Notes under the pieces: model-generated
Told to the model about the DNA's origin: nothing
The model's input: the letters and a program-made list of their open reading frames with translations, nothing else
Database searches by the model: none
Position numbers and translations under genes: made by a program
Assembly: GCA_001579985.1 (NCBI GenBank)
Contig: LRSR01014409.1
Coordinates: 1 to 53,940, forward strand
Length of the DNA stretch: 53,940 nt
Origin: Hypsibius dujardini
Lineage: Eukaryota > Tardigrada > Eutardigrada > Parachela > Hypsibiidae
Direction: 5' to 3'
Shown: positions 34,213 through 46,210 of the stretch, in pieces
How positions within the stretch are numbered: the first letter of the stretch is position 1
How the letters are laid out: every line of letters begins with the position of its first letter

Positions 34213-35814
34213 AGGGTCTTTCTCCTCGATAAACGACTCTAAAATCGCTTACAGTTTCTCGTCGTATACGCGAGTATACGAGTCGCGTTTAGAAACAACC
34301 CTCCGCTGCTGCTGTAGTCGTAGTACAAAAGTAGTACCGCAATTTAAGCTTTATTATCTTTCTGGCCTGTTTTTCCCCCCGTGGTCGCCTGTCTCTCTTT
34401 CTCGTTTCGCCAACTGTTCTCCTGGTGCAGCGAACCGCATCTCTAAAATTCCTTTCCCGCGACCTGTTTTGTGTTGGACAATGATAAATTAAACACTCTT
34501 TTCGTTTGGAAAGGGATTGCAATTGCGTAGCTGCAGAGAAGTGCAGACCCTCTTGTGATATGTACATCCGTCTGACATGGGGGTAAATGGCCACATTATG
34601 CCACTCTGAAGAGGACTATATTGTGCTGTATATACGGACGTGCACTGTATATATACGCGACGTTCCCGGTTTGCAAGTGGATTGGCTTGCTTTGCATGCA
34701 CCATATGCTTGAGGGGAGAGAGCTTGTAGGGAAGAACTTTTTTCCGGCTTCACGTCGCCGCCTGCCGATCCTCTTCCCTGCTGTTTTAATGACGGTTGTT
34801 ACGGAGCTGTGTCTGTGTCTGTCTTGTGTGCTGCGGTAGAGTTGGTCGGCTTCTCACGAACGAGTGGTGGTACTGGTGCCTCCAAGTCCAAGTACACAAT
34901 TAATATATATTCGCCTGCTGCCGCTGCCGCCTACTGCTGAGTTTGCGTTATTTTTATAACGGCCTGCCCGTTCTCCACACTGCTTCCGCGGAGCGCGCGC
35001 GGTGAAGGAGAGCAATCATTTATTTCGCCATTCTCCTAATGAGCTTCTGGACTGTCCTCTTCGGGTTGCAGCACATCTTTTTTTATGTCGGCCCGTCTGT
35101 CGGGGATGAGGATTAAACACCGGCTACCAGCCTGATGCCTTGGTAAGTTTGCTTCCCCTTCCCCGGGAACTCAGAACTTTTCCCAGAAACGAAGCGGAAA
35201 AAAGTACCGTATCCTCTCCTATCATGACTGCAACTTATTATAATATATCACAGATATGTTTTCTCGTAATTAATATTGGTGCATCTTTCTTAGCTTATGT
35301 TTCCAGCGCTGTTGGGATTAAACTATTTAGCGCCAAGTCTTGATCGGTCGGTAGCTATTTATATTAATATTTACCAACAATTAAAGATAACGTGGTACAC
35401 CATTCATGGAACTTCCCAATGCTGCCGGCATTATGTACTGTAATAATCGATGCAGTCTTGTGGCTACCGCACTTGTCGCATTATCAACTAGTCAGGCATA
35501 TACGGTTTTCGACATACAATCAATCAAGCGATCGATTGTAGACGTGATTCTTGAGCGGTAATCGGGAATTGGAAAGAGCATTACTTGTTTTATCATGCAT
35601 TTCATTTTATCTTTTTTACTGCTCTTTCTTAAACCGCACTACTCCTGCTCCCTTTTTTAGTTCGGCTCATTTTCTGTGGTTAGATGGTTATTCCAATTTT
35701 TGTCGTTTGAACGTTTGGAGAAATTTCTGCTCACCGTGGCTCTGTTTTATGGCGCTGCGCAGAATTTTAATTAGTTTTTTGTTTTACGAATAACTCAATC
35801 AATCAGCGTATCCA

Positions 35815-38800
35815 ATGAATCGATTATCGTCCTTTTTCAAGGGTTGGCCCCTGCGGACCGTCACATTACAACCACCACCGCCAAACGCCATGCCTTCTCC
35901 GACGTCAGACCAATTCGCTATGGGAATGCTGGACGTGGAGCGACCAATGTTACCGGCCAAAAAGTACTTATTTCATTTGATGCACGGGATCGATAATGCA
36001 ACAGTTGATTGAAAGTGTTCTCTCCAATGGCATCGAGCGAATCAGCCAATCAAACAATATGTTTGCATTGTTTCTCCACGTGGTAGTTAATAAGATGAAT
36101 CAGCTGTTTGTTTGCATTGCAGAAACTCCCTCTACGCGTTCGCTCAACGTCAAGGCGGCGGTGTAGAAGAAGAACCGCTGCAGTTGGACGAATCCGGCTT
36201 GCATCGGTTTGTCCCGAAATGCCTGCGCTCACAGTTTGCCGATGCTCAACAGGAGGGCCTGTACAAAAAGTATTACACCAGCCAAAAGCAGGGCGATCTC
36301 GTCGCTTTCGTTATGACTGCTTTGTCGTGGCAATTCTTTTGTGGGATCACTTACGCATTTAGGCATCCCGATTTAAGGTCAGTGCTTTTACTCTAATTGA
36401 GTCATTTAGGGAATTTGACTAAACCACTGTTGTTCCGTCTCTGATTTTGTGAGCGACAGAAATGGAAGAGGAAAACAATTGGCGTAAATAATTGGATTGC
36501 TGCTTGATTTGCTTGATTGGCACACATGACCTTTGATGCTTGATTGACTGATTGCGTGACTTTTGACACAGCATTTCAAGTTATAATTTAAAATATATTC
36601 GTCACTGTGGGGATGAAGGGTTTGTTTGGGCGTAAGTGCTTTGTTATAAAGATATTTTTTGTTTGTTTACAGATCTGGCAAGGAACTTTCCGCTTTGATT
36701 ATCCTAATCCTTGCGTTTGCCTTCAACTGCACCGTCATTGCGGTGTACAAGCTTCGCGCGACCGCCCTCAAAGAGCAACGGCTTCTCCGACAGGTTGTGC
36801 CCCTCCTGGTCTTTGTCGTGCTGTATAGCAACTTTTTTCTGGACCTCTTGACGATGCACCACCCGCTACTGCCCAGCGATGGAATCTCTTTCCAAATCCT
36901 CTTCATCTACGCTACCCTCACCATGTTGCCATTGGGATTACGGCTATGTGTGGCCTTGGGTGTGGCATCATCGGCTGCGCTCTTGACCATCCACGGTCTT
37001 TATTCACCCCATCTACGAGGCCATGAGGTGAGGGGCGCTCATATTCTTCTACTTATTTGTTAGCCTGTCTGTCTATCTCTCTGTTGTCTGCCTGTTGGGC
37101 TTTCTGTCTTGGCTGTCTGTTTGTTTATCTGTCTTTGCGTCAGCCGGACTATTTATTGAAATCTTTATTTATTCATATACGGTATGTAGTATCTGTATTT
37201 GTTTGTCTGAATATCTGTTTATTACTATTAGTCTGTCTAAGTGTCTGATGTTCCTTTGTCTGTCTGGTAAATCCGTGATCGATATTTTGATATTCTTCTT
37301 TCAGCGAATTGTTCAGAGTACTTAAGATTATTACAAAAAATTAATTAGAGGCTTAAGAAATTTTATTTGAAAATTGAGCACGTTCTCATTGTGTCCTTAT
37401 TCGCTGAGGAGTTTTCAGCGAGGACATCACTCATCCCTCTCCCCCACATTACTTCCTTCGTCAATTTCTCGCGGGACTGAGAGAGTGCAAAATCGATTCT
37501 TCTTTTCTTCCATCCCCGTTCATTGCAGGGAGATAAATGACAAAGGCTTGAGTTGATTAGGAGGAGAGAGTCATGCAAATTTGATGAGAAGAGCAAACTG
37601 ATGAGGAGTGGCGCGCGCTGTTTTGTATACAATCAAAATATTAACTTAAGCGTCAAATGGACATTTTTGCAGGCCGCTAGCTGCACTTTCATATAGCGTT
37701 TTGGCTTGCCTGTCAAGTACAGTAGTCATAGTGTGGTCGTGTTGTATGCCTACGAGTGCGTGCGTGTCCATCGACGTCCAGGAATGGGAAAGGGTCCCTC
37801 TCATCTCATAAAAGTCATCCTTCCTCCTGATCGCCGCGTGGATTGTCTCTTCAAACATCCATTTTCCTCCCTCCTTCTGATAAGTGCTTGAATGTTTGGA
37901 TAAGGAACCACGGCGTGAATAATCTAAAACTGACAGGCGGCGCCGCCATTTTCATCGGGGAGCCTCGTGTATGGTAAGCCTTTTCTTTTGCGAAATTTCA
38001 TTTTATTCAAACTGATTTGTAATTTTATGATATTTTGCTACTTTGATTCAAAATCTAAATTACAAGCGAGAAAATCCTATCAACTGTTTTTAAAATTTCT
38101 AGGTTGTTTTGATTTTTTGCACCTAGATTTTTTGCACCTGATTTTTTCCATCAAACCAATCAAACAATCAGCACACAAAAAATGTAAAACCACTTTTGCG
38201 GCCCTGCCATTATTTTCTCGGCTCGTATGGAATTTTAAATGCCTTTATACGTTTTTTTATTTGAGATTATTTTATTAGTTCATTTCTATATTTTCATCTT
38301 ATTAATCATTTCTTGAATTAGGTATGCAGTTAGTTAATCACCATTATATATATATATATATATATATATTGATAGAATTTTTTATTTATTTTCCTATTTC
38401 TTAATTTATAAAATTTTGGCGTTGCAGGCAGGCCATATATTTGCCACCGCATCGATCGCGAGATAGAAGCCGCTCTGCTTCCATCTACCTGGGTACACGT
38501 CTGGATTGAGGAGGTGGGAAGGAATTAAACTGCGGAGCTGACTTTTGCGGACCCAATTGCTGAATGGCATATGCACTCCACGGCCTGGTTTGTGTATCTA
38601 ATCTCGGAAATCGCTTGCAGCTAGTTGACTGACTGCTGAGGGCCGCAATGAAAGGACTCCCGCGACGACCGCGTACAAAAAAGCCGACTGCAACTGTAAC
38701 ACTCACTCAGACACCGTGAGAGAAATGCACTTTACGCACATGCTATCTCCCCCAGGTGTGCTGCCGCGGTGGAACATAATGGGCCCGTGTAATGGTTGGA

Positions 38801-41152
38801 GCTGGAGCAAGTACGCAGGCAGACAGACAGGCTGACAGACCGAGAAGGCGAGCAGCAATTACCGAAATGAGTTCGCTAGATGGATGGATAGATGACGGAC
38901 GCGGAAAGTGACTGTTTGTATCCCGAAAACCCGCTGGCGCTCGTTATTGGCTTGCATTCAACACCAACAACCATGTGTGCGGCGTGTAAAGCTACGCTCA
39001 GGCGTTGCTTTGTCGCACTACATGGTCAGTGCCGCGGGCCGACAGGCAGATATATAGCAGTAGAGATACGTAGGCAATCGAACGATAGTTAGGTAGGCAA
39101 GAACACCGGCAGACAGACACATAGACAACGGCCAGTCTACCCCAGACAGGCAACACACATTCGCGCAGCATATTCAAATGAGAGTTAAGTCAGTTTTGGC
39201 GATTTACGTAACCGGTCAGGGTAGACAAATTGAGTTTAATGCTCGAGCGAATTCCCTAAAAGACAGCTGGAGTCACTTGTGGCCCCTCATCATCCGGAGC
39301 GCCCAACAAGCGTCGCACACTGCGCGCACTTGCATCTGGATCGTTGCATCTGGATCAAGTCGGTGTGTTGTTTCCGGTGGCTTGCGTCTGCCGTCTCTCG
39401 AGCAGACGCAATTTCAACCGATGGTTGCTCTGTGTGGTTTTGATGGGATTGAGAGAAAGGAAGCAGAATCAAGCTGCACAGACATGCAGGCAACCACAAA
39501 GAGAGAGAGATGAAACGTGGGGTCGGATGTAATTTGCCACAAGCGTTTCAGACAGCCGAACCGCAACCAATGTAATTGAGGTTAAAGAGGCTATTTTGTC
39601 TCCCATTTTTAAAGGGAAAGTAATTTGCCGGGAGAGGCCTGTCCAATTTCCTCAGGAACGGACTTTATGTTGTGCCTGAGAAGAGACAGGAGGTGCTGCG
39701 GGAAATGGTGGTACGGTCGAGAAGGCAGTTACAGCCGTGACATGATTGAATCATGTCTGCTTCCATTATTCGCATTGAAATTGACTTTGTGAGCCAGTTA
39801 ACTATCTGTTTAGTACTCGCAGGGTACTCGTGAGATCGTCTGCTATGTTGCCAATTCAATGTGTTTGTCTGTCTATCAGTCTTTCTACGTGCCCGTCTGT
39901 CTTTCTGTCTGCCTGCCTGCTTGCCTGCCTGCCTGCCTGCCTATTATTTTATGTTTTTTATTTGTGAGTTCGTCTGTTTTTTGCATTGTTCACATGCTGG
40001 AGTGCAAGTTATTTCTCTGTGTATCGGCGTAGCTATAACTTACTCTTCATTTTTTTGCAGGTGGTGGCCGCCGGAAGTCTCTATCTCGGTGCGCTGCTTC
40101 TCGGGATTCTTGGCGCGTTCGTCTCGGACCGGAAGCAACGCAGAGCCTTCCGGCAGGCGCGAATCAGTATCGCAATGAAGCTAGTACTGGAACAACAAGC
40201 GCAAGAACACGTATGTACCACCACGCGAATTTGTATCGGATTTCGCTTAATGACATGGCGGAGACTTAACGTCCTTGTTTGTGGCGGTCTGTGTCTACAG
40301 GAGAGATTACTGCTCGCTGTGCTTCCGAAGCATCTTGCCGCTGAGATCCGCCAGGACCTTGGGGCTATGGTGCACGGACAGTTTAAGAAGATGTTCATTT
40401 CGCGGTATGAAAACGTCAGCATTCTCTTTGCTGATATTGTCGGATTTACGGCTCTGGTAAGTCCTGAGGACCCTTTAATGGCAGACTTTAAGGTAGACTC
40501 TCTAGTAAACAGTAGGGTAGACATGAAAAATGCCATTAGCGACGACCAGGCAAGCAAAGAAACAGACGAATAGTAAGTCAGATAAACGGACAGTAAGGCA
40601 AACTGTCAACTTGACATTCTAACTTACAGGCAGACATGCTTGGAGATCAAAAGCCACATAGACATTCTTCCCGACAGGCAGCAAATTTAGGTAGCGAATC
40701 AAACGAACAGACAGGCAAATATTCATTCTCACTAAGAGGCGTATCGGCTGGATTCCAGATAAAATTCTACATCGCAACCGACAGGACCGGTAGAAAAAAC
40801 TGACATACAAATGGACGCGAACACTCTGACGACTGGTGCTTCATTTTCGGACGTGTTTTTTATTTGCTTTACAGAGTTCTAACTGCACCGCAGCGGAACT
40901 GGTAAAATTGCTCAATAAATTGATCACACGCTTTGATAAGCTGTCTGAGGTAAGAAAAGATGGACTAAGAAATGGATGCTCAGCAGCGTGAAATATTCTC
41001 CGCACAAAGAACCACCGGAACTGATTATTTTTGTGCCATTTACAAAGCGCATATCCTCCATTCTTCGTTACAGAAATACCATCAACTGCGCATCAAGATC
41101 CTTGGTGACTGCTGTAAGTTTCTTGGCTCTCTCAAATCAACAACATACAAAA

Positions 41153-41199
<47 letters not shown>

Positions 41200-43924
41200 T
41201 AGATAGATAGACAGACAGAAGAATATAGTCTGATAAAGAAGGGTCAGGATTATACGTCTAGTAGTAGATTAAGTGCCGCTTTTCCTTCAGACTACTGCAT
41301 CTCCGGCGCACCGGAACCACGGGTGGATCATGCCGTGCTGTGCTGTCACATGGGATTGGCCATGGTGGATGCGATCCGTGCTGTCAGGGAGGAGACCCGG
41401 AGCAGCGTTGACATGCGTGTGGGAATTCATACGGGTTCAGTACTTGCCGGTAAGGGAACCACTACTGGCACTATACAACGACGATGATGAGAGATATCCT
41501 CGGGTTGGATTGCGTACGTCATGTCATGCTTTGACTCAGCCGGTCTCTCGCGTTTCCCTGTGTGACTTTAAATTCTGTAAAGCTCCCGGTTGTGAAAAAA
41601 GGAAGCGTGACAGCGGCCAATTTTCATGTCTCTTCAATTCAGGTCACTGGGGATTGTCTTCTTTGTGTCGCAATGGGGAATCAGGGGGAAGGGCATTATG
41701 TAGTCCTGCCCGAAGGACGTTATATTGTTGGGAAAAAAAGATGGAATATTAAATGCCTCCTGCTTTGCCTACTTCTGCTGAAGGAATATTTTTCAAGTTT
41801 TTTTTTACAGCCCGGCATACTAATTATGTTTATGAGGGGTAGTTCTTATTGATAGATTGCTCCCTTGATTAAATGTAAATTTATTTTTCCTACCTTTTAG
41901 TTTCACTAAGAAGAGCAATGTGTCTTCATGTCAATTAGTCTGTCTATCTGGGTTGTATGTTTACTTCTGTGTTATCATCCAGTCTGCCCATAATTCTGTA
42001 GATGTCTATTCATAATCGTACTAATTCTATGTGTTTGTCATTGCAGGCGTGATGGGTCAGAGGCAGCACGCCTACGACGTGTACAGTAAAGATACAAAGC
42101 TGGCCAATGCCATGGAATCCGGAGGAATACCAGGGTATTTCCATCTGTCTGCACTTCATTTAGCAACTCTTGTTTTATAGTTTTCTTCTTTTCTTTAGTC
42201 GAGTTCACATTTCTGAGACCACATACGCTTGCCTGAACGGAGAGTTTGAGGTGGTGCCGGGAAATGGAGAGCTGAGAAACTCGGAAATCAAGGCGTCATC
42301 TATCAAAACTTACATCATCGAAAGCGTAATCAAACCGGCACGTTCATCAACTATGGAGACAAGTAGACAGACAGACAGATATCTTTTGTTTATTGTAATT
42401 TCGACTTGGGTTTTAGTACCCCGAAGGAACGCTAGATGCAGACAGGAGCCGCCTATCCGTTCAAAATGAACAACACGCCCTCTCCTACCGACGTGGTAGT
42501 CAACGACCCAGCGGCCACAACGGTGTCGGGGTTCACGGGGAAGCTGAGTTTGACGATCGTCTCCTACAGGCTCTAATTGCCCGCGAGGGTGCTACGTAAG
42601 CCGCATACACATGCACAAATCTCCCACTAAATTTCAGATTTCCGGGTACTCCTGGTCACGCAAAATGCATGCTTTTAGGATCAAAGGCAAAGCGAATTAC
42701 GCCACATTAAGCTTTCTCGATCCGGTGCTGGAGACGCAATTCTGTGCGTTGCGGGACAAACTCGGCCCCGCACTCATCTCCGCTAATTGCCTCGTCGTTA
42801 TTCTGTCCTGCATCGCACATGGAATTCTGTGGCAACTGTAAGTGGCTGTCGTCATTAAACCGTTTGGGATTTTCAGCACCAGCGTGTGGCGGTCGGATTT
42901 GGCATAATTGACTGCAATGTGTAGGAATATCGGAACTGGAGTAGCGTATGCCGCTGCCGTTACAATTACCTTTTTGATTTCCTGCCTTGCATGGGCTGGC
43001 GTGAAGAGCAAGGTAAACTGGAGGCATTAAAAGATAAACCTGCGTTTAGTCAAAACTCTCAGGCAGAGAAATACTGGTAAACAGACAGATAGACAATGAA
43101 ACACTTGACCCGATAGCCAGACTAGTTGGCAAGCAGACAAGCGTGTAATAATTAAGACAGACAAGTAGATAGACAAACAGTTAGGCTAGCAAACAGTCCC
43201 ATTAACAGGTAGATAACAAACAGGCAAACAATCACGCAAAAAGACTCATACTCATACGCACTGAGACAGGTAGCGGGATAGTAAAACAAGTCGGTGACCA
43301 GACAGACTAACAGGTAGACACATACGGACCACTTATTACTTAGGTGAAGTGGCAAATATTTATTTTTGTTGTTGTCAGGCTTTCCATCCTTCGCTGGTGA
43401 AATTTGTGCAATGGACAGAGACTGTCCCTTCCCTTCGGCTGGTCTGGCTCAGCAGCATCATCCTCATTGCAGCCGTCCCCGAGATTGCCGACCGTCTTGC
43501 CTGCACAACTTCCAGCGACCACGCCTGCGATCCGCCCGTTTTCTACTTGCATCTAATCACGTTCCTCCTACTCGGTGTGACCATACTCGTTCAACTCCGG
43601 CATCTGCATAAAGTGCTGATGATGACGTTACTCATTACCGTGCACTGCCTTCTAACGACCCTGCATCAGCAACTCGTCTTTGATTCTTTCGATCTGGATG
43701 TCATCAGCGACTCGTTTAGGTAGTGTCCGGCGGCAGCAGTTTTATTGGGAGTAAGGACTTTGATTTACCATTTTGGCTGCATCGTATAGGAATTCCTTCC
43801 CCACAAAATATGCATCATGCGTTATGCTGGTTGTCATCCTCTTTGCTCTTTTTTGGCTCAATCGATACGTAAGTTCCATTGCTTCCCGTCTGATTTGATT
43901 GTCTGTTTCTGACAACCCTAGTTT

Positions 43925-43955
<31 letters not shown>

Positions 43956-45540
43956 GTATATATCTGTCAGTCTGAGAGCAGCCTGTCTGAGTACAGTACT
44001 GCATCTGTCTATTTCTATTTGACTTTTTGTCTAAATGCGTACTTGTCTATCCGAATGTATCAGTCCTGAATCGATGTATATTCTTGTCTGTTTCTATCTG
44101 CCGGTTTAATTATTTTGTTGACCGATCTGGTTGTCTTTGCTTCTGCGACCTCCTGTCCATTTGGCCATTTGGGTGAAAAAAAGAGAAGGAAATACCCTCC
44201 ACTACGGTGTCATTAACTAATGTTCTTCCTATAGACCGAGGTCACTTCCCGACTGCTGTTTGTGTGGAAGAAGGAGTCGGACGCTCAGAAAGAGCAGGTC
44301 GGCGAGCTGCGGAGGAAGAACGAAGAGCTGGTCTACAACATCCTGCCGCGACATGTGGCCAAACATTTTTTGGGTCGCAATTTCACTGAAAATGAAGTGC
44401 GTAACGCTATAGCACAGCATTCGGCAGTGCAATCAATTTGTGCAATTCTTGGTTTCGATTTAATGAACTTTTCTCTTTAGGAGCCATACAGTGAACATCA
44501 CGCTGGTAAGGAGCACCTGGTGTTTCGTAACGGGTTATTTTGGATCTATCAGATTACTAACCTTCCTTTTGCGTTTGATCGACTCAGGTGTGGGAATCAT
44601 GTTTGCCTCGATGCCAAACTTTGCCGAATTCTATTCAGAAGAGTCTGTCAACAAGGGAGGCATTGAGTGCCTCCGATTCCTCAATGAAATCATCAGCGAC
44701 TACGATCAGCTGTTAGATGATTTACGATTTCAAGGATCCATTACCAAAATCAAGACAATCGGTGCCACTTACATGGTAAACAGATAGACGTCCATGTCTT
44801 GCTGCTTTCTCATCTTTGTCTGTGTGCGTCAATCAGTCGATCCACCGATGGCTTTTATCTTTCAATGCCTTGATGTAATTTTGCCTTTTTTAACTAGGCG
44901 GCCAGCGGACTAACGAATACGGATATCTACGACCCCAGCGTGTCGATCCGGCAGCGGTGGCGCCATCTGGATCAGCTGGTTCGTTTCGCTCTGGGTCTGC
45001 AGGAGAAACTGCGGGCACTCAACGAGCAATCCTTCAACAACTTTGAATTGAGGATCGGCATTAACCACGGTCCTATCTCTGCGGGCGTCATTGGCGTTCG
45101 AAAGCCTGTAAGTGTCTATGTGTTTGTCTGTCCTGTTGTCCGTCCATTTATCCGTTAGCCTGATTATTTGAATGTCCAATTCTCTTTCTATTAATCATAA
45201 CGATCTTTGTAGCCATTAGTCCCTTAACGCACTTATCTTATTACTTACTGTTTGTTTGTCTGTAATTGTATGCTTGCTTAGCTTTCCATTTTTTGAGTTT
45301 AAGCTGTTGTTGTTGTAGCATTACGATATTTGGGGCAATGCCGTGAACGTCGCCTCTCGGATGGAGTCCACAGGCAAGCCCGGTTCCATCCAGGTGACTG
45401 AGGAATGTATGCATTTGCTGAAGGAATTCGGCTACATCTTTCAATCGCGCGGCGAAGTGGAAGTCAAAGGAAAAGGCAAACTTCAGACTTACTACTTGGT
45501 AGAGCCTTATCCCGAGCCGCCGCCGCTGACTCCCGTCTGA
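35815..45540 (+). CDS. Membrane adenylate cyclase, type 3-like
   Basis: Makes cAMP from ATP at the plasma or ciliary membrane. Twenty exons close to 1,068 aa: 35815-35963, 36123-36377, 36673-37027, 40061-40210, 40301-40456, 40875-40949, 41074-41113, 41291-41449, 42047-42134, 42199-42325, 42417-42595, 42679-42837, 42925-43012, 43379-43719, 43790-43868, 44235-44396, 44481-44505, 44588-44775, 44898-45107 and 45319-45540. Order: short N-terminus, six helices, C1, a C1b linker, six helices, C2. C1 has both metal aspartates (D348 in 'FADIVGFT', D392 in 'LGDCYYC'). C2 has '[10 protein letters not shown]', D998, N1005 and R1009 ('[10 protein letters not shown]') and K1045 ('VKGKGK'), so it should be active. 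'GGIPGRVHIS' and '[10 protein letters not shown]' point to type 3. The start is the first ATG after an in-frame stop at 35791; a further upstream exon is possible. Confidence 0.93.
37028..40060 (+). other. 3.0 kb intron of the adenylate cyclase gene
   Basis: It is by far the longest intron in the window. It holds degenerate TGTC/CAGA tracts (about 37061-37270, 38814-38850, 39861-39945), an (AT)n run (38345-38369) and no supported coding exon. An internal promoter or alternative first exon cannot be excluded. Confidence 0.7.
38345..38369. repeat. (AT)n microsatellite
   Basis: About twelve uninterrupted TA dinucleotides inside the long cyclase intron. Confidence 0.9.
41152..41219 (+). repeat. 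(AGAC)n array in an adenylate cyclase intron
   Basis: A nearly perfect tetranucleotide array within intron 41114-41290, next to the exon coding for the second metal-binding aspartate. Confidence 0.9.
43922..44110 (+). repeat. Degenerate (TGTC)n tract in an adenylate cyclase intron
   Basis: It opens with about six perfect TGTC units, then decays into TGTC-rich sequence, inside intron 43869-44234. The opposite-strand form (CAGA-rich) occupies intron 43013-43378. Confidence 0.75.
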
Positions 45541-46210
45541 TTCTTATTTGATCAACTGTTTTTTGCCATGATGAAAAAGCTCAAGAGATGTTTGGAGATA
45601 GAGAAAGAGACTAGAAGTTGTATTTTGTTTTTATTTTATCCCTCATTTTGTTCGCATATGGGATATTGCACTACTTTCTTCTAATTTATTCGTTCGAAGT
45701 GAGACAGAGAGACACGACTCGAACTGAATTTGATCTCATAGTGACTTGTGTGTTTGTAATTTGACTTGTTCTTTGGGGTTCGCAGTATCTGGGAGCATGA
45801 AAATAAGTCCTGAGTTGACAGAAATTCTTAACGGAGCCTCGCAGAATTCATCGCAGAATTTTACTTATCGCTTATGAATGATGAATGAATTATTACGATG
45901 GAGGACAGACAGAATAGCACATACAACAGATAGTTATATAGATAAGACATGCAAGCAGACAGATAGATAGGCAGAAAAACAGACAGACAGGAGGTGTTTA
46001 CCGCCCAAGTCTATTTAAGTTTTTGGATGGTACTCCTATTCACTTTGTGCACAGGCGGGAACAGACCAACTCGCGAACTTGCGGTGTCTGCATTGCAAAG
46101 TATGGGCAGCATGACATCGTAATTCGGATAAACAGAAAAACGAATGAAGCAAAAGAGTTTCCTGCGGCGACGAGATACATTCCGTGTAATGGTAGGCGGC
46201 GTGATATCGT
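45541..46210. other. Convergent spacer between adenylate cyclase and SLC26 gene
   Basis: The two stop codons face each other 670 bases apart, so the 3' UTRs may approach or overlap. No AATAAA was seen for the cyclase. TTTATT at 45630-45635 would be a minus-strand AATAAA but lies far from the SLC26 stop. A degenerate CAGA tract sits at about 45903-45990. Confidence 0.5.

Larger units (their letters stand above)
33391..35814. other. Spacer upstream of the adenylate cyclase
   Basis: It holds the 3' UTR of the nine-MAM gene, a degenerate CAGA/CAA tract (33536-33595), a (CT)n tract (34174-34212) and the presumed cyclase promoter and 5' UTR. A 216-codon open frame at 33842-34492 is low-complexity and unsupported. 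Further 5' cyclase exons could lie here but were not identified. Confidence 0.5.

Noticed and set aside
33842-34492. 216-codon open frame upstream of the cyclase
   Set aside because: Low-complexity content (CT-tract Ser/Leu, Thr runs), no recognisable domain, and no splice partner.
42301-42385. Use of the donor at 42363 for the cyclase C1 exon
   Set aside because: It puts the next exon out of frame with an early stop; the donor at 42326 closes the phase and matches the usual end of the C1 domain.
42601-42678. Acceptor before 'ISGYSWSRK' (near 42638) for the cyclase exon at 42679
   Set aside because: Phase does not fit the upstream exon; the acceptor at 42678 does, and leads directly into the conserved 'LSFLDPVLE' segment.
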